This document shows, in pieces, positions 1 through 6,533 of a stretch of DNA of 8,793 nucleotides. How positions within the stretch are numbered: the stretch's first letter is position 1; every line of letters begins with the position of its first letter. The notes under the pieces are model-generated. The model did not search any database. It had not been told where the DNA came from and saw nothing but the letters and a program-made list of their open reading frames with translations. The stretch is from Gammaproteobacteria bacterium HGW-Gammaproteobacteria-14 (GTDB lineage: Bacteria > Pseudomonadota > Gammaproteobacteria > Pseudomonadales > Alcanivoracaceae). The stretch is taken from contig PGZG01000073.1 in assembly GCA_002840115.1 (NCBI GenBank), forward strand, positions 1 through 8,793, read 5' to 3'. The position numbers were made by a program, and so were the translations under genes.

Positions 1-2990
1 ACCATAGTTAGCACTGTGGCAAAGGCGAGGCCCGCCATAATAGTAATGGCCATGCTGGCGAAAAACGCATCCCAGAGCAGCGGGATCATGCCGAGAATAG
101 TGGTGAACGCGGCCAGAAACACCGGCCGCAAACGGCTTACACTGGCATCCACCACCGCTTGATCCTGTGGCTTTCCCTCGGCAACCTGAGTGTCAATTTC
201 ATCCACCAACACAATCGCATTTTTCATCAGCATGCCGGACAAGCTGAGGAAACCGAGCAACGCCATAAAGGTAAATGCCTGCCCCGTCAGCAACAGCCCC
301 GCCGTTACTCCGCAAATCGACATGGGCACAATCAACCAGATCACCAGCGGCTGTCGAATACTGCCAAACAGCAAAATAGAAATCACCAGCATTACCAGAA
401 AACCCACCGGCACTTCTTTGGCCAATGACTGCTGCGCCTCTATCGCACCCTCATACTCACCGCCCCAGCTCAGCCGATAGCCCGGCGGCAAGGGAATCGC
501 CTGTATCGGCCCACGTAATTTTCGTAACGCCTGGTCAGCAGTAAGATTACCCTGTGGGTCCGCCTGCACTTTTAATGCACGAATACGATCTCGGCGATGT
601 ATCAAGGCTTCCTCGGCTTCAATATCAAACCCGGATATCACCTGACTGATCGGCACATAGGCCTGCTCTGCGCGACTCCACATCAAGCGATCCGCAAGAC
701 GGCTGATATTAGTACGTTCTGCCGGTGGTGGCCGGGCAATAATCGGAATATGGGAGTCCTGTTCCCGATACAAACCGGCGCGCACCCCGGTGGTGGCAAA
801 CAACGACGAGGTGCTCAGCTCGCTACGACCAACACCGGCAATACGGGCACGCTCTTCATCATATTGCGGCACAATCACCATTTCCTGTTGGCGCCAATCC
901 GTGCGCACATCCACCACCACGCCACTGTCAATAAATAGCTGGCGGGCCTGCTCACCCAATGTCCGCAACACACTGGCATCCGGACCACTGAAGCGAGCTT
1001 CAATCTTCGCACCACCACCAGGGCCGAACATCAATCGCTGGGGGTAAATCTGTGCCTGCGGAAAGCGTGTTGCCAATTCTTTGCGTAACGTCTCCACCAA
1101 TGGTGCAATCTGATCCAGATCATGAACCCGGACAATCAGCTGACCATAGGACGGGTTCGGCAACTCCGGCTCATAGGTGAGCATAAAACGGCTGGCACCC
1201 TGACCAATAAAACTGGTCACCGCCGCCACTTCTTCGAATTCACGCAAGTAGTTTTCCATGGCTTCGATCTGCCGGGCGGTTTCGGTAATATCCGTGCCCT
1301 GACGCAACATGGTGTTGATATAGAAAATCGGTGTATTGGATGGCGGAAAAAATGCATGACGCAGAAAACCAAACCCCACCACCGCCATGGTAGTGATCAG
1401 CACCAACACCCCCACCGTGCGCCAGCGACGCTGCAACACCGACACCAACAACGCCCGATAGCGAATATAGGCTGGTCGATTATAGGGGTCATCACCGGCT
1501 TCATACTGATGGCCGTCAAACAAATAATGGCCCAGCAGTGGCGTGGCAGTAATCGCCAACACCCAACTCAGCATTAACGAAATCGCAATAACCGCAAACA
1601 GGGAAAACAGGAATTCGCCGGTAATATCAGAGGATAAACCAATACCCGAGAATGCCATGATGCCAATCACTGTGGCCCCCAGCAGGGGTATCTGGGTACG
1701 ACGACTCGCGTCACTGGCGGCATCACGAGCGCGCATACCGCGCTGAATATTGATCAGCATACCCTCGGCAATCACGATGGCGTTATCCACCAGCATACCC
1801 ATGGCAATAATCAAGGCGCCCAGGGAAATACGTTCCATCTCAATGGAAAACAAACGCATAAAAAATACGGTACCCAATACCGTCAGCAGCAAAGTAGCGC
1901 CCACCACCACGCCAACTCGCCATCCCATGGTGATGCAAAGCACCCCAATAACAATACCCACCGACAGCATCAAGCTGATCAGAAAACTATTAATAGCCTG
2001 ATCCACCACCACATGCTGCTCATAGACCGGATGAATCTCGACACCCAGAGGAATAGCAGATTGCAACTGCTGCAAATGCGCACTAACGGCAGCACCCACT
2101 TCAACAATATTGGCATCCGACAAACCCGCCACCGCCAGAGTAAACGCTGACTTGCCGTTATGCAGAATCAGGTGATCCGGAGTATCCGTGGTGGCTCGAT
2201 AAACCTGAGCAACATCCACCAGACTGATTTGCTCCGTGGAGCCCGGACGACCGATACGCAGCGCCTCAATGCTACCAACGGAATCCAGCCCCGGCTTGCT
2301 TGCCAACCGCACCCGGCGACCATCGACAATAATAGAGCCACCCGGTTGCACCGCATTCTCGGTCTGCAAGCTGTTAAGTACCGTCTCCAGTGGCAAACCA
2401 AGGCTCACCAGACGCTCTTCGGAAATCTCTACATAAATGGCTTCGTCCGGCTCCCCGGCAGTCATCACCTTGGCAACGTTTGGCACCGTGAGCAACTCAC
2501 GACGCAGGAACCGCGAGAGCTCACGAATTTCCGCATCACTAAAGCCCGGCGTAGTAATCGCATAAAAAATACCGAATACATCGCCGTAGTCATCCTGCAC
2601 CATGGAAGCCACCGCCGCCGACGGCAGCGACGCCTGGGCATCATTCACCTTGCGACGCAACTCATCCCATACCTGCGGAATGGTTTTGGCATCGTAGGTA
2701 TTTTTGATTTCCACTTTGATAATGGATTCACCGGGACGCGATCGCGACGTTAGCCGCTTTAACTGCGGCAACTGCTGAATCGCCGACTCCAACGGCTCGG
2801 TAATTTCCTCTTCCACCTCCGCCGCCGTGGCGCCGGGATAGGGGGTAACCACCAACGCCATCTTGATAGTAAAAGCAGGATCTTCCAGACGACCAATACC
2901 ATTAAGCCCCCATAGCCCACCCAACAAGCAGGCCAACATAATGAGCCAGGTATTAATCGGTCGATCAATGGAGGCGCGCGCGATATCCAT
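1..2990 (-). CDS. RND efflux transporter, inner-membrane permease subunit (AcrB-like), C-terminus cut by window edge
   Basis: Proton-driven resistance-nodulation-division pump subunit that exports drugs or other amphipathic compounds from the inner membrane/periplasm through an adaptor and an outer-membrane channel. My reading of the minus strand stays open from an ATG at 2990 to the left edge, 996 codons; AcrB-type proteins are about 1030-1050 residues, so only some tens of residues are missing. The protein starts MDIARASIDRPINTWLI, then a first membrane segment and the motif GRLEDPAFTIK. The TM4 proton-relay motif is GMLVDNAIVIAEG, with Asp at residue 402 (codon 1785-1787). The TM10 motif SGMLMKNAIVLVDE has Lys 923 (codon 222-224), matching the AcrB relay lysine. 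Both motifs lie in frame with the start, so there is no net frameshift. The start is supported by a TGAGGAGG Shine-Dalgarno 6 nt upstream. It is the last visible gene of the tetR-adaptor-RND operon. LEDP near the N-terminus and DN in the relay place it outside the AcrB core group; the substrate is unknown. Confidence 0.96.
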   Translation of the reverse strand, partial: MDIARASIDRPINTWLIMLACLLGGLWGLNGIGRLEDPAFTIKMALVVTPYPGATAAEVEEEITEPLESAIQQLPQLKRLTSRSRPGESIIKVEIKNTYDAKTIPQVWDELRRKVNDAQASLPSAAVASMVQDDYGDVFGIFYAITTPGFSDAEIRELSRFLRRELLTVPNVAKVMTAGEPDEAIYVEISEERLVSLGLPLETVLNSLQTENAVQPGGSIIVDGRRVRLASKPGLDSVGSIEALRIGRPGSTEQISLVDVAQVYRATTDTPDHLILHNGKSAFTLAVAGLSDANIVEVGAAVSAHLQQLQSAIPLGVEIHPVYEQHVVVDQAINSFLISLMLSVGIVIGVLCITMGWRVGVVVGATLLLTVLGTVFFMRLFSIEMERISLGALIIAMGMLVDNAIVIAEGMLINIQRGMRARDAASDASRRTQIPLLGATVIGIMAFSGIGLSSDITGEFLFSLFAVIAISLMLSWVLAITATPLLGHYLFDGHQYEAGDDPYNRPAYIRYRALLVSVLQRRWRTVGVLVLITTMAVVGFGFLRHAFFPPSNTPIFYINTMLRQGTDITETARQIEAMENYLREFEEVAAVTSFIGQGASRFMLTYEPELPNPSYGQLIVRVHDLDQIAPLVETLRKELATRFPQAQIYPQRLMFGPGGGAKIEARFSGPDASVLRTLGEQARQLFIDSGVVVDVRTDWRQQEMVIVPQYDEERARIAGVGRSELSTSSLFATTGVRAGLYREQDSHIPIIARPPPAERTNISRLADRLMWSRAEQAYVPISQVISGFDIEAEEALIHRRDRIRALKVQADPQGNLTADQALRKLRGPIQAIPLPPGYRLSWGGEYEGAIEAQQSLAKEVPVGFLVMLVISILLFGSIRQPLVIWLIVPMSICGVTAGLLLTGQAFTFMALLGFLSLSGMLMKNAIVLVDEIDTQVAEGKPQDQAVVDASVSRLRPVFLAAFTTILGMIPLLWDAFFASMAITIMAGLAFATVLTM

Positions 2991-2996
2991 GGCAAG

Positions 2997-3004
2997 CCTC
3001 CTCA
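2997..3004 (-). promoter_or_regulatory. Shine-Dalgarno of the RND gene, fused to the adaptor stop codon
   Basis: On the minus strand TGAGGAGG contains both the TGA stop of the adaptor gene and a strong GGAGG ribosome-binding site. A 6-nt spacer separates it from the RND ATG at 2990. This fixes that start over an out-of-frame TTG at 2995 and implies that ribosomes finishing the adaptor reinitiate on the pump gene. Confidence 0.85.
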
Positions 3005-4120
3005 GAAACCGTCAAACGGTTTAACACGCATACCGTCACTTAATAAATGGGTGCCCGCGCTGACAATCTGTTCATCACCGGTTAATCCCAATACCAACGC
3101 CATATTGTCTTCATTCAAACCGAGCATCTGCACCGGCCGTGGCGTTACTGTGCCGCTGTCGGCCAGATATACCCAGACACGAAAAGCAGCGTTTTCGTCA
3201 CTGTCCAATGCCGAGGGCGGAATTTCATGAGACTCCGCCAGCATGGGTAGCGCCGCCGTAACACGGACGCTCACCGTCATGCCCGGCAACACATTCATGG
3301 CGTCCGGGCGCGGCATGCCAAAGGTTACCCGGTAGGTTTGCGCCACCGCATCCGGTTCGGTTTCATGCTCCCGGTACAACAGATCCTGTGGCTGATCCTG
3401 ATGCCCATGAAAGATCGCCTGCGCCGTCATTGCAGTGGGATCGTTCACCGCCGCCATTAAATTTTCTGGCACATTAATATGCACCCGAAATTCGTCCACA
3501 TTCTGCACCCGAACAATTTCCGCATTGGCTTGCACATTGGTAAACGGATCCACCAAGCGACGAGTCACCAACGCATCAAATGGCGCATTAATGCGGGTAT
3601 AGGCCAGATTGCGCCGCGCCGTGTCCAACGCCACCGCACGCAAATGATGCGTGGTTTCTATCTGATCCAGGTTAGCCCGTGGAATATTACCCCGTTCATA
3701 CAATGACCGAGTGCGCTCCAGATCTCGCGATGCTTGCTCCAACTGCAGCTCCGCTTCACGCAATGCCAGCCGGTAATCCGCCGGGTCCAACGCCGCAATC
3801 AACGATCCCTTGGGCACCAACGTGCCCTGCTGCACCGGCAACTCGGTAATACGACCACCCACCTGAAACGACAAATCCACCGTACTGACCGCATCAACCC
3901 GGCCAATAAAATGACGCGCCCCGGCCGCCGCACCAACGGATACGGCATGCAATTTCACCGGACGAAAAGATTCCTGCTCTACACCACCGTTACCATTGCC
4001 ACAACGCAGCAACGATATAAACAACACTGCCAGCAACACCCACAAACCCACACGCCAACGCCCGGACAATGCACGGTAACGCTGCAGTAACGATGACATA
4101 TTCAGCGCACGATCACTCAT
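3002..4120 (-). CDS. RND efflux periplasmic adaptor subunit (membrane fusion protein, HlyD/AcrA family)
   Basis: 372-residue adaptor that would bridge the RND pump to an outer-membrane TolC-like channel. Domains in order: basic N-terminus (about 1-23); one hydrophobic segment (about 24-38) as membrane anchor or signal; first half of the lipoyl/barrel-sandwich domain (about 75-115, with FQVGGRITELPVQQGTLV); alpha-hairpin coiled coil (about 116-172); second lipoyl half (about 173-206, with NLAYTRINAPFDALV); beta-barrel (about 207-290, with LPGMTVSVRV); membrane-proximal domain to the end. A single Cys lies at residue 40 just after the hydrophobic stretch (SLLRCGNG), where a lipobox would sit, but Arg at -1 is not canonical. 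The ATG at 4120 is chosen because it overlaps the tetR stop (ATGA) and has GAGGAA 8 nt upstream; an ATG seven codons in has no good site. Probably co-transcribed with the regulator and pump. Triclosan-, multidrug- or solvent-type specificity cannot be told. Confidence 0.95.
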   Translation of the reverse strand: MSDRALNMSSLLQRYRALSGRWRVGLWVLLAVLFISLLRCGNGNGGVEQESFRPVKLHAVSVGAAAGARHFIGRVDAVSTVDLSFQVGGRITELPVQQGTLVPKGSLIAALDPADYRLALREAELQLEQASRDLERTRSLYERGNIPRANLDQIETTHHLRAVALDTARRNLAYTRINAPFDALVTRRLVDPFTNVQANAEIVRVQNVDEFRVHINVPENLMAAVNDPTAMTAQAIFHGHQDQPQDLLYREHETEPDAVAQTYRVTFGMPRPDAMNVLPGMTVSVRVTAALPMLAESHEIPPSALDSDENAAFRVWVYLADSGTVTPRPVQMLGLNEDNMALVLGLTGDEQIVSAGTHLLSDGMRVKPFDGF

Positions 4121-4662
4121 TGCAGTAATTCCTCAGCAAGGTCCAATAACCGTTGATGTACACGATCCCGCTGCTCCGCCGGATGCGGGGCAATACCCAA
4201 TACTTCCTGCAATAACAAACCATCCGCCGCCGCCCATAACAGCCAGTACAACGGGTCATCACCGGCTTCATGGATAATCTGTTGGCGCACTCCGGCAATA
4301 TGCTCACGTAATGGATCCAGCAATGCCGGTTGCTCCGCCGCCGCTGCCAACACCGCCGTCACCACATGGGGGTTCAACACCTCGTCACTACTACGGGTAG
4401 CCAGCAATGAACGCAGGGTGCGGTGCCGCTCACCCACCAGCGCCTGTTCGTTAGCCTCACGCACCGCGCTGGTATGGCTGATCAAGCGTTCCAGCATTCC
4501 CTGAATCAGCGCTTCCTTGCCGGGAAAGTGATACAGCAAACCGCCTTTGCTCAGGCCGCTTTCACGGGCCACCTCTTCCAGCGTGATACGGCTGACGCCG
4601 CGCTCTGCAGCAATACGCTGGGCGGCATCGAGAATGGCATCTCGGGCGGACGGTCGACTCAT
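4117..4662 (-). CDS. TetR/AcrR-family transcriptional regulator, first gene of the efflux operon
   Basis: 181-residue one-component repressor. Residues 1-60 form the TetR_N DNA-binding domain, with the helix-turn-helix at about 26-46 (ITLEEVARESGLSKGGLLYHF region) and the usual F-P-G-K-E-A-L-I turn after it. The helical C-terminal half (about 65-181) would bind the inducing ligand and dimerise; I do not recognise its ligand class. Its TGA stop overlaps the adaptor ATG in ATGA, so regulator, adaptor and pump very likely form one mRNA. A local repressor relieved by a pump substrate is the usual role for this arrangement. A near-palindrome 30 nt upstream of the start is the best operator candidate and would give autoregulation. 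No strong Shine-Dalgarno precedes the ATG at 4662 (only GGTG), so initiation may be weak, which fits a low-abundance repressor. Control of the divergent CoA-transferase is possible but not shown. Confidence 0.95.
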   Translation of the reverse strand: MSRPSARDAILDAAQRIAAERGVSRITLEEVARESGLSKGGLLYHFPGKEALIQGMLERLISHTSAVREANEQALVGERHRTLRSLLATRSSDEVLNPHVVTAVLAAAAEQPALLDPLREHIAGVRQQIIHEAGDDPLYWLLWAAADGLLLQEVLGIAPHPAEQRDRVHQRLLDLAEELLQ

Positions 4663-4692
4663 GGCAAAACACCGGATCAGATCAAAGATGCA

Positions 4693-4720
4693 TAACTATA
4701 CCAACCAGACGGTACAGTTA
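4693..4720. promoter_or_regulatory. Candidate TetR operator, 28-bp near-palindrome
   Basis: Two 10-bp arms, TAACTATACC (4693-4702) and GGTACAGTTA (4711-4720), are inverted with 9 of 10 positions matching and an 8-bp spacer. It is the most extended inverted repeat I see in the tetR/CoA-transferase intergenic region. It overlaps the likely -10 of tetR on the minus strand. Known TetR-family operators are inverted repeats of about 15-28 bp, so size and place fit. Binding itself is inference. Confidence 0.55.
4695..4700 (-). promoter_or_regulatory. Possible -10 element of the tetR-adaptor-RND operon
   Basis: On the minus strand the hexamer TATAGT (5 of 6 to TATAAT) lies about 33 nt upstream of the tetR ATG, giving a short leader. 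No good -35 is found at 16-18 bp (TCGTAA at 17 bp), so the promoter would be weak or helped by another factor. It sits inside one arm of the candidate operator, so a bound repressor would block it. Confidence 0.35.
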
Positions 4721-4751
4721 CGACAGGCAGGACGGGCCATTTCAGACTGTA

Positions 4752-4757
4752 TACAAT
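4752..4757 (+). promoter_or_regulatory. Possible -10 element of the CoA-transferase gene
   Basis: TACAAT matches the sigma-70 -10 consensus at 5 of 6 positions and lies about 36 nt upstream of the CoA-transferase ATG. The hexamer 17 bp further upstream (AGGACG) does not resemble a -35. It overlaps a perfect 8-bp palindrome, TGTATACA, at 4748-4755. A weak call from position and composition only. Confidence 0.25.
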
Positions 4758-4793
4758 TCGTTTATTCCATTACCGCCCCGCCAGAGAGACACC

Positions 4794-6002
4794 ATGACCG
4801 AAAACAGCCCCCGCCTACCCCTTGCCGGTATCCGCGTTATCGAACTGGGCCAACTGCTGGCAGGTCCCTTTACCGGTACCTTGCTGGGCTACTTCGGCGC
4901 CGAAGTCATCAAGGTGGAACCCCCCGGCGGCGATCCGATTCGCGGCTGGCGCAAGCTCGACGATGACGGCACCTCATTCTGGTGGCGCAGCCTTGGCCGC
5001 AACAAAAAATGCGTCACCATCGATCTGAAACAGGATGACGGCATTGAGCTGGTACGCCAGTTGATCGGCAGCGCCGACGTGGTTATCGAGAACTTCAAAC
5101 CCGGCACCATGGAAAACTGGCAACTGGGCCCGGAGGATTTCCGCACCAGCCATCCGCAGCTGATCTACACCCGTATCTCCGGTTACGGCCAAACCGGTCC
5201 CTACGCCCCGAAACCCGGCTATGCCTCCGTCTGTGAAGGCATCGGCGGCTTTCGCTATGTCAACGGCTTCCCCGGCGGTCGGCCCGTGCGCCCCAATCTT
5301 TCCATGGGCGATACCGTGGCCGGCATTCATGCCGCCCTCGGCATTCTGCTGGCATTGTTTGAACGGGAGCGCGGTGGCACCGGGCAGGTGGTGGATATCG
5401 CCCTGTACGAGTCAGTGTTCAACCTGCTGGAAGCGGTAATCCCGGAATACGATGGCGCCGGAGTGATTCGCGAGCCCTCCGGCTCCACGGTCACCGGCAT
5501 TGTGCCCACCAACACCTACCTGTGCCGGGATAACAAGTACGTGATCATCGGCGGCAATGGCGACTCGATTTTTCAGCGCCTGATGACCGCCGCCGGGCGC
5601 GCCGATATGGCCGCTGACCCACGGCTGGCCAGCAACGCCGGGCGAGTAGTGCATGAAGCCGAAATTGATCAGGCACTATCCGACTGGTGTGCCGGCCTCG
5701 ATAGTAGCGAGGTGCTGGCTATTCTCGAGGGCGCCGGGGTGCCTGCGGGGCCCATCTACAGCGCGGCGGATATGCTCGCCGACCCGCACTTTCAGGCCCG
5801 CCAGCTCTTCGAGCAGGTCGAGATCAACGGCAAGCCCCTGAAAATTCCCGCCATCCTGCCCAAACTGGGAGGCACACCGGGTCGCACTGCCTGGCCTGGG
5901 CCAGAAGTGGGCGCTCACAATGATGAGGTGCTTCGAGAGGGTCTGGGACTGAGCCCGGAACAATATGCGGATTTGAAACAGCGCGGGATTATTCGCGGAT
6001 AA
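4794..6002 (+). CDS. Class III CoA-transferase (CaiB/BaiF family)
   Basis: 402-residue cytoplasmic enzyme that moves CoA between an acyl-CoA donor and a carboxylic acid acceptor through enzyme-bound acyl anhydride and thioester steps. Family features: N-terminal LAGIRVIELGQLLAGPF; LGYFGAEVIKVEPPGGD (about 31-47); RNKK (69-72); VIENFKPG (97-104); ISGYGQTGPYA (128-138); VRPNLSMGDTVAG (165-177), in which Asp 173 aligns with the catalytic aspartate of formyl-CoA transferase. The C-terminal half has the NKYVIIGGNGD and GVPAGPIYS blocks. Tyr follows the conserved Gly (PGYASV) where alpha-methylacyl-CoA racemases carry a catalytic His (AGHD), so transferase is preferred over racemase. Length is usual for the family (about 400). 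The ATG has a modest GAGAG site upstream. The general pattern recalls succinyl-CoA:glutarate transferases and related enzymes, but the acids used cannot be assigned. It stands alone: divergent from the efflux operon, convergent with the Mpo1-like gene. Confidence 0.95.
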   Translation: MTENSPRLPLAGIRVIELGQLLAGPFTGTLLGYFGAEVIKVEPPGGDPIRGWRKLDDDGTSFWWRSLGRNKKCVTIDLKQDDGIELVRQLIGSADVVIENFKPGTMENWQLGPEDFRTSHPQLIYTRISGYGQTGPYAPKPGYASVCEGIGGFRYVNGFPGGRPVRPNLSMGDTVAGIHAALGILLALFERERGGTGQVVDIALYESVFNLLEAVIPEYDGAGVIREPSGSTVTGIVPTNTYLCRDNKYVIIGGNGDSIFQRLMTAAGRADMAADPRLASNAGRVVHEAEIDQALSDWCAGLDSSEVLAILEGAGVPAGPIYSAADMLADPHFQARQLFEQVEINGKPLKIPAILPKLGGTPGRTAWPGPEVGAHNDEVLREGLGLSPEQYADLKQRGIIRG

Positions 6003-6044
6003 CGATCAGATAATCCGCCAACAATCCCGCAATAGAGCGGATTA
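5995..6044. terminator. Inverted repeats between convergent gene ends, possible bidirectional terminator
   Basis: Three related 8-mers occur here: GCGGATAA (5995-6002, the last CoA-transferase codons), TAATCCGC (6011-6018) and GCGGATTA (6037-6044, including the Mpo1-like stop). The second and third pair perfectly over 8 bp with an 18-nt loop; the first and second pair over 6 bp with a 12-nt loop. The two hairpins are mutually exclusive. There is no clear U-tract on either strand, so intrinsic termination is uncertain. Confidence 0.35.
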
Positions 6045-6365
6045 CCAATCAATCCGGCGGGTCAGAATATCCTTAAACATGACGAAATCCCCGGCCAGGC
6101 TATAGAACGGATGCTTGAACGTGGCCGGGCGATTTTTCTCGAACACATAATGTCCCACCCAGGCAAAACCATAGCCCACCACCGGCAGCGCCCACAGCCA
6201 CACCAGACCCGCACCGGCAATCACCGCCGCAATAATCGCCAACACCGCCAGGGTGCCAAAAAAGTGCAAACGCCGGCAGGTGGGATTGCCATGCTCCTGC
6301 AGGTAATAGGGATAAAACTCGGCAAAACTCTGAAAATCACTTTGTTTAATGGTGCTCACGGTCAT
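6042..6365 (-). CDS. Mpo1-like (DUF962) small membrane protein, putative 2-hydroxy fatty acid dioxygenase
   Basis: 107-residue protein of the Mpo1/YGL010w family. The yeast founder is an Fe(II)-dependent dioxygenase that shortens 2-hydroxy fatty acids by one carbon (alpha-oxidation); bacterial members are mostly uncharacterised. Visible family marks: SFAEFYPYYLQEHGNP near the N-terminus (His 25), RRLHFFGT (His 34), hydrophobic segments at about 38-54 and 57-71, then GHYVFEKNRPATFKHP (His 72, Glu 76, His 85) and SLAGDF. The histidines are the expected metal ligands. The ATG at 6365 is preferred since SFAEFYPYYL near the start is where the family usually begins; its GGAG lies directly against the ATG, which is poor spacing. 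The frame stays open upstream to 6470, so a start at about 6407-6410 cannot be excluded. Convergent with the CoA-transferase and divergent from the serine hydrolase, so probably a single-gene unit. Confidence 0.88.
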   Translation of the reverse strand: MTVSTIKQSDFQSFAEFYPYYLQEHGNPTCRRLHFFGTLAVLAIIAAVIAGAGLVWLWALPVVGYGFAWVGHYVFEKNRPATFKHPFYSLAGDFVMFKDILTRRIDW

Positions 6366-6449
6366 CTCCGTTAAAAAATCCGCCGTTACTCGCGGCCTGA
6401 CTTCCATCATACCCAGTGCATTAGCGTCGCGGCCATCACTGCACCGGGC

Positions 6450-6464
6450 ATATCGGGCCGATAT
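6450..6464. promoter_or_regulatory. Perfect 15-bp odd palindrome in a divergent promoter region, possible operator
   Basis: ATATCGG (6450-6456) and CCGATAT (6458-6464) are exact inverted copies around a single G. The site lies between the divergently read Mpo1-like and serine hydrolase genes, about 85 nt upstream of the first and 70 nt upstream of the second. That is where a shared dimeric regulator would act. No regulator gene adjoins it, and I saw no second copy of the full site. Confidence 0.35.
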
Positions 6465-6533
6465 CCCCACTTGGCTGTGTTTGCCACAGGAATGTCTCCG
6501 CTGGTCATTGACCAGAACCCTTGCGCGGGGAGA

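Noticed and set aside
1122..1577. 151-codon open frame on the plus strand rich in His and Gln
   Set aside because: Antisense shadow of the RND gene. The His/Gln/Arg-rich composition is what reverse reading of this coding strand gives.
2160..2753. 197-codon open frame on the plus strand
   Set aside because: It lies wholly antisense to the conserved RND transporter reading frame, has no recognisable motifs, and its composition looks like a shadow of the GC-rich coding strand.
4748..4755. Perfect 8-bp palindrome TGTATACA as a second operator
   Set aside because: Symmetry does not extend beyond 8 bp and such short palindromes are expected by chance; noted only as overlapping a possible -10.
4974..5330. 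118-codon open frame on the minus strand
   Set aside because: Antisense to the well-conserved CoA-transferase block containing the catalytic Asp region; no family features and no ribosome site.
6508..6513. TTGACC as a -35 for the serine hydrolase
   Set aside because: A good -35 match, but no -10-like hexamer at 16-18 bp, and it would push the transcription start past the 6534 ATG.
6366..6533. Extended N-termini of the Mpo1-like protein (to 6470) and of the serine hydrolase (TTG at 6471), meeting back to back
   Set aside because: Both extensions look non-coding and lack family similarity and ribosome sites. The back-to-back starts are an artefact of open frames without stops; the region is better read as a divergent promoter.
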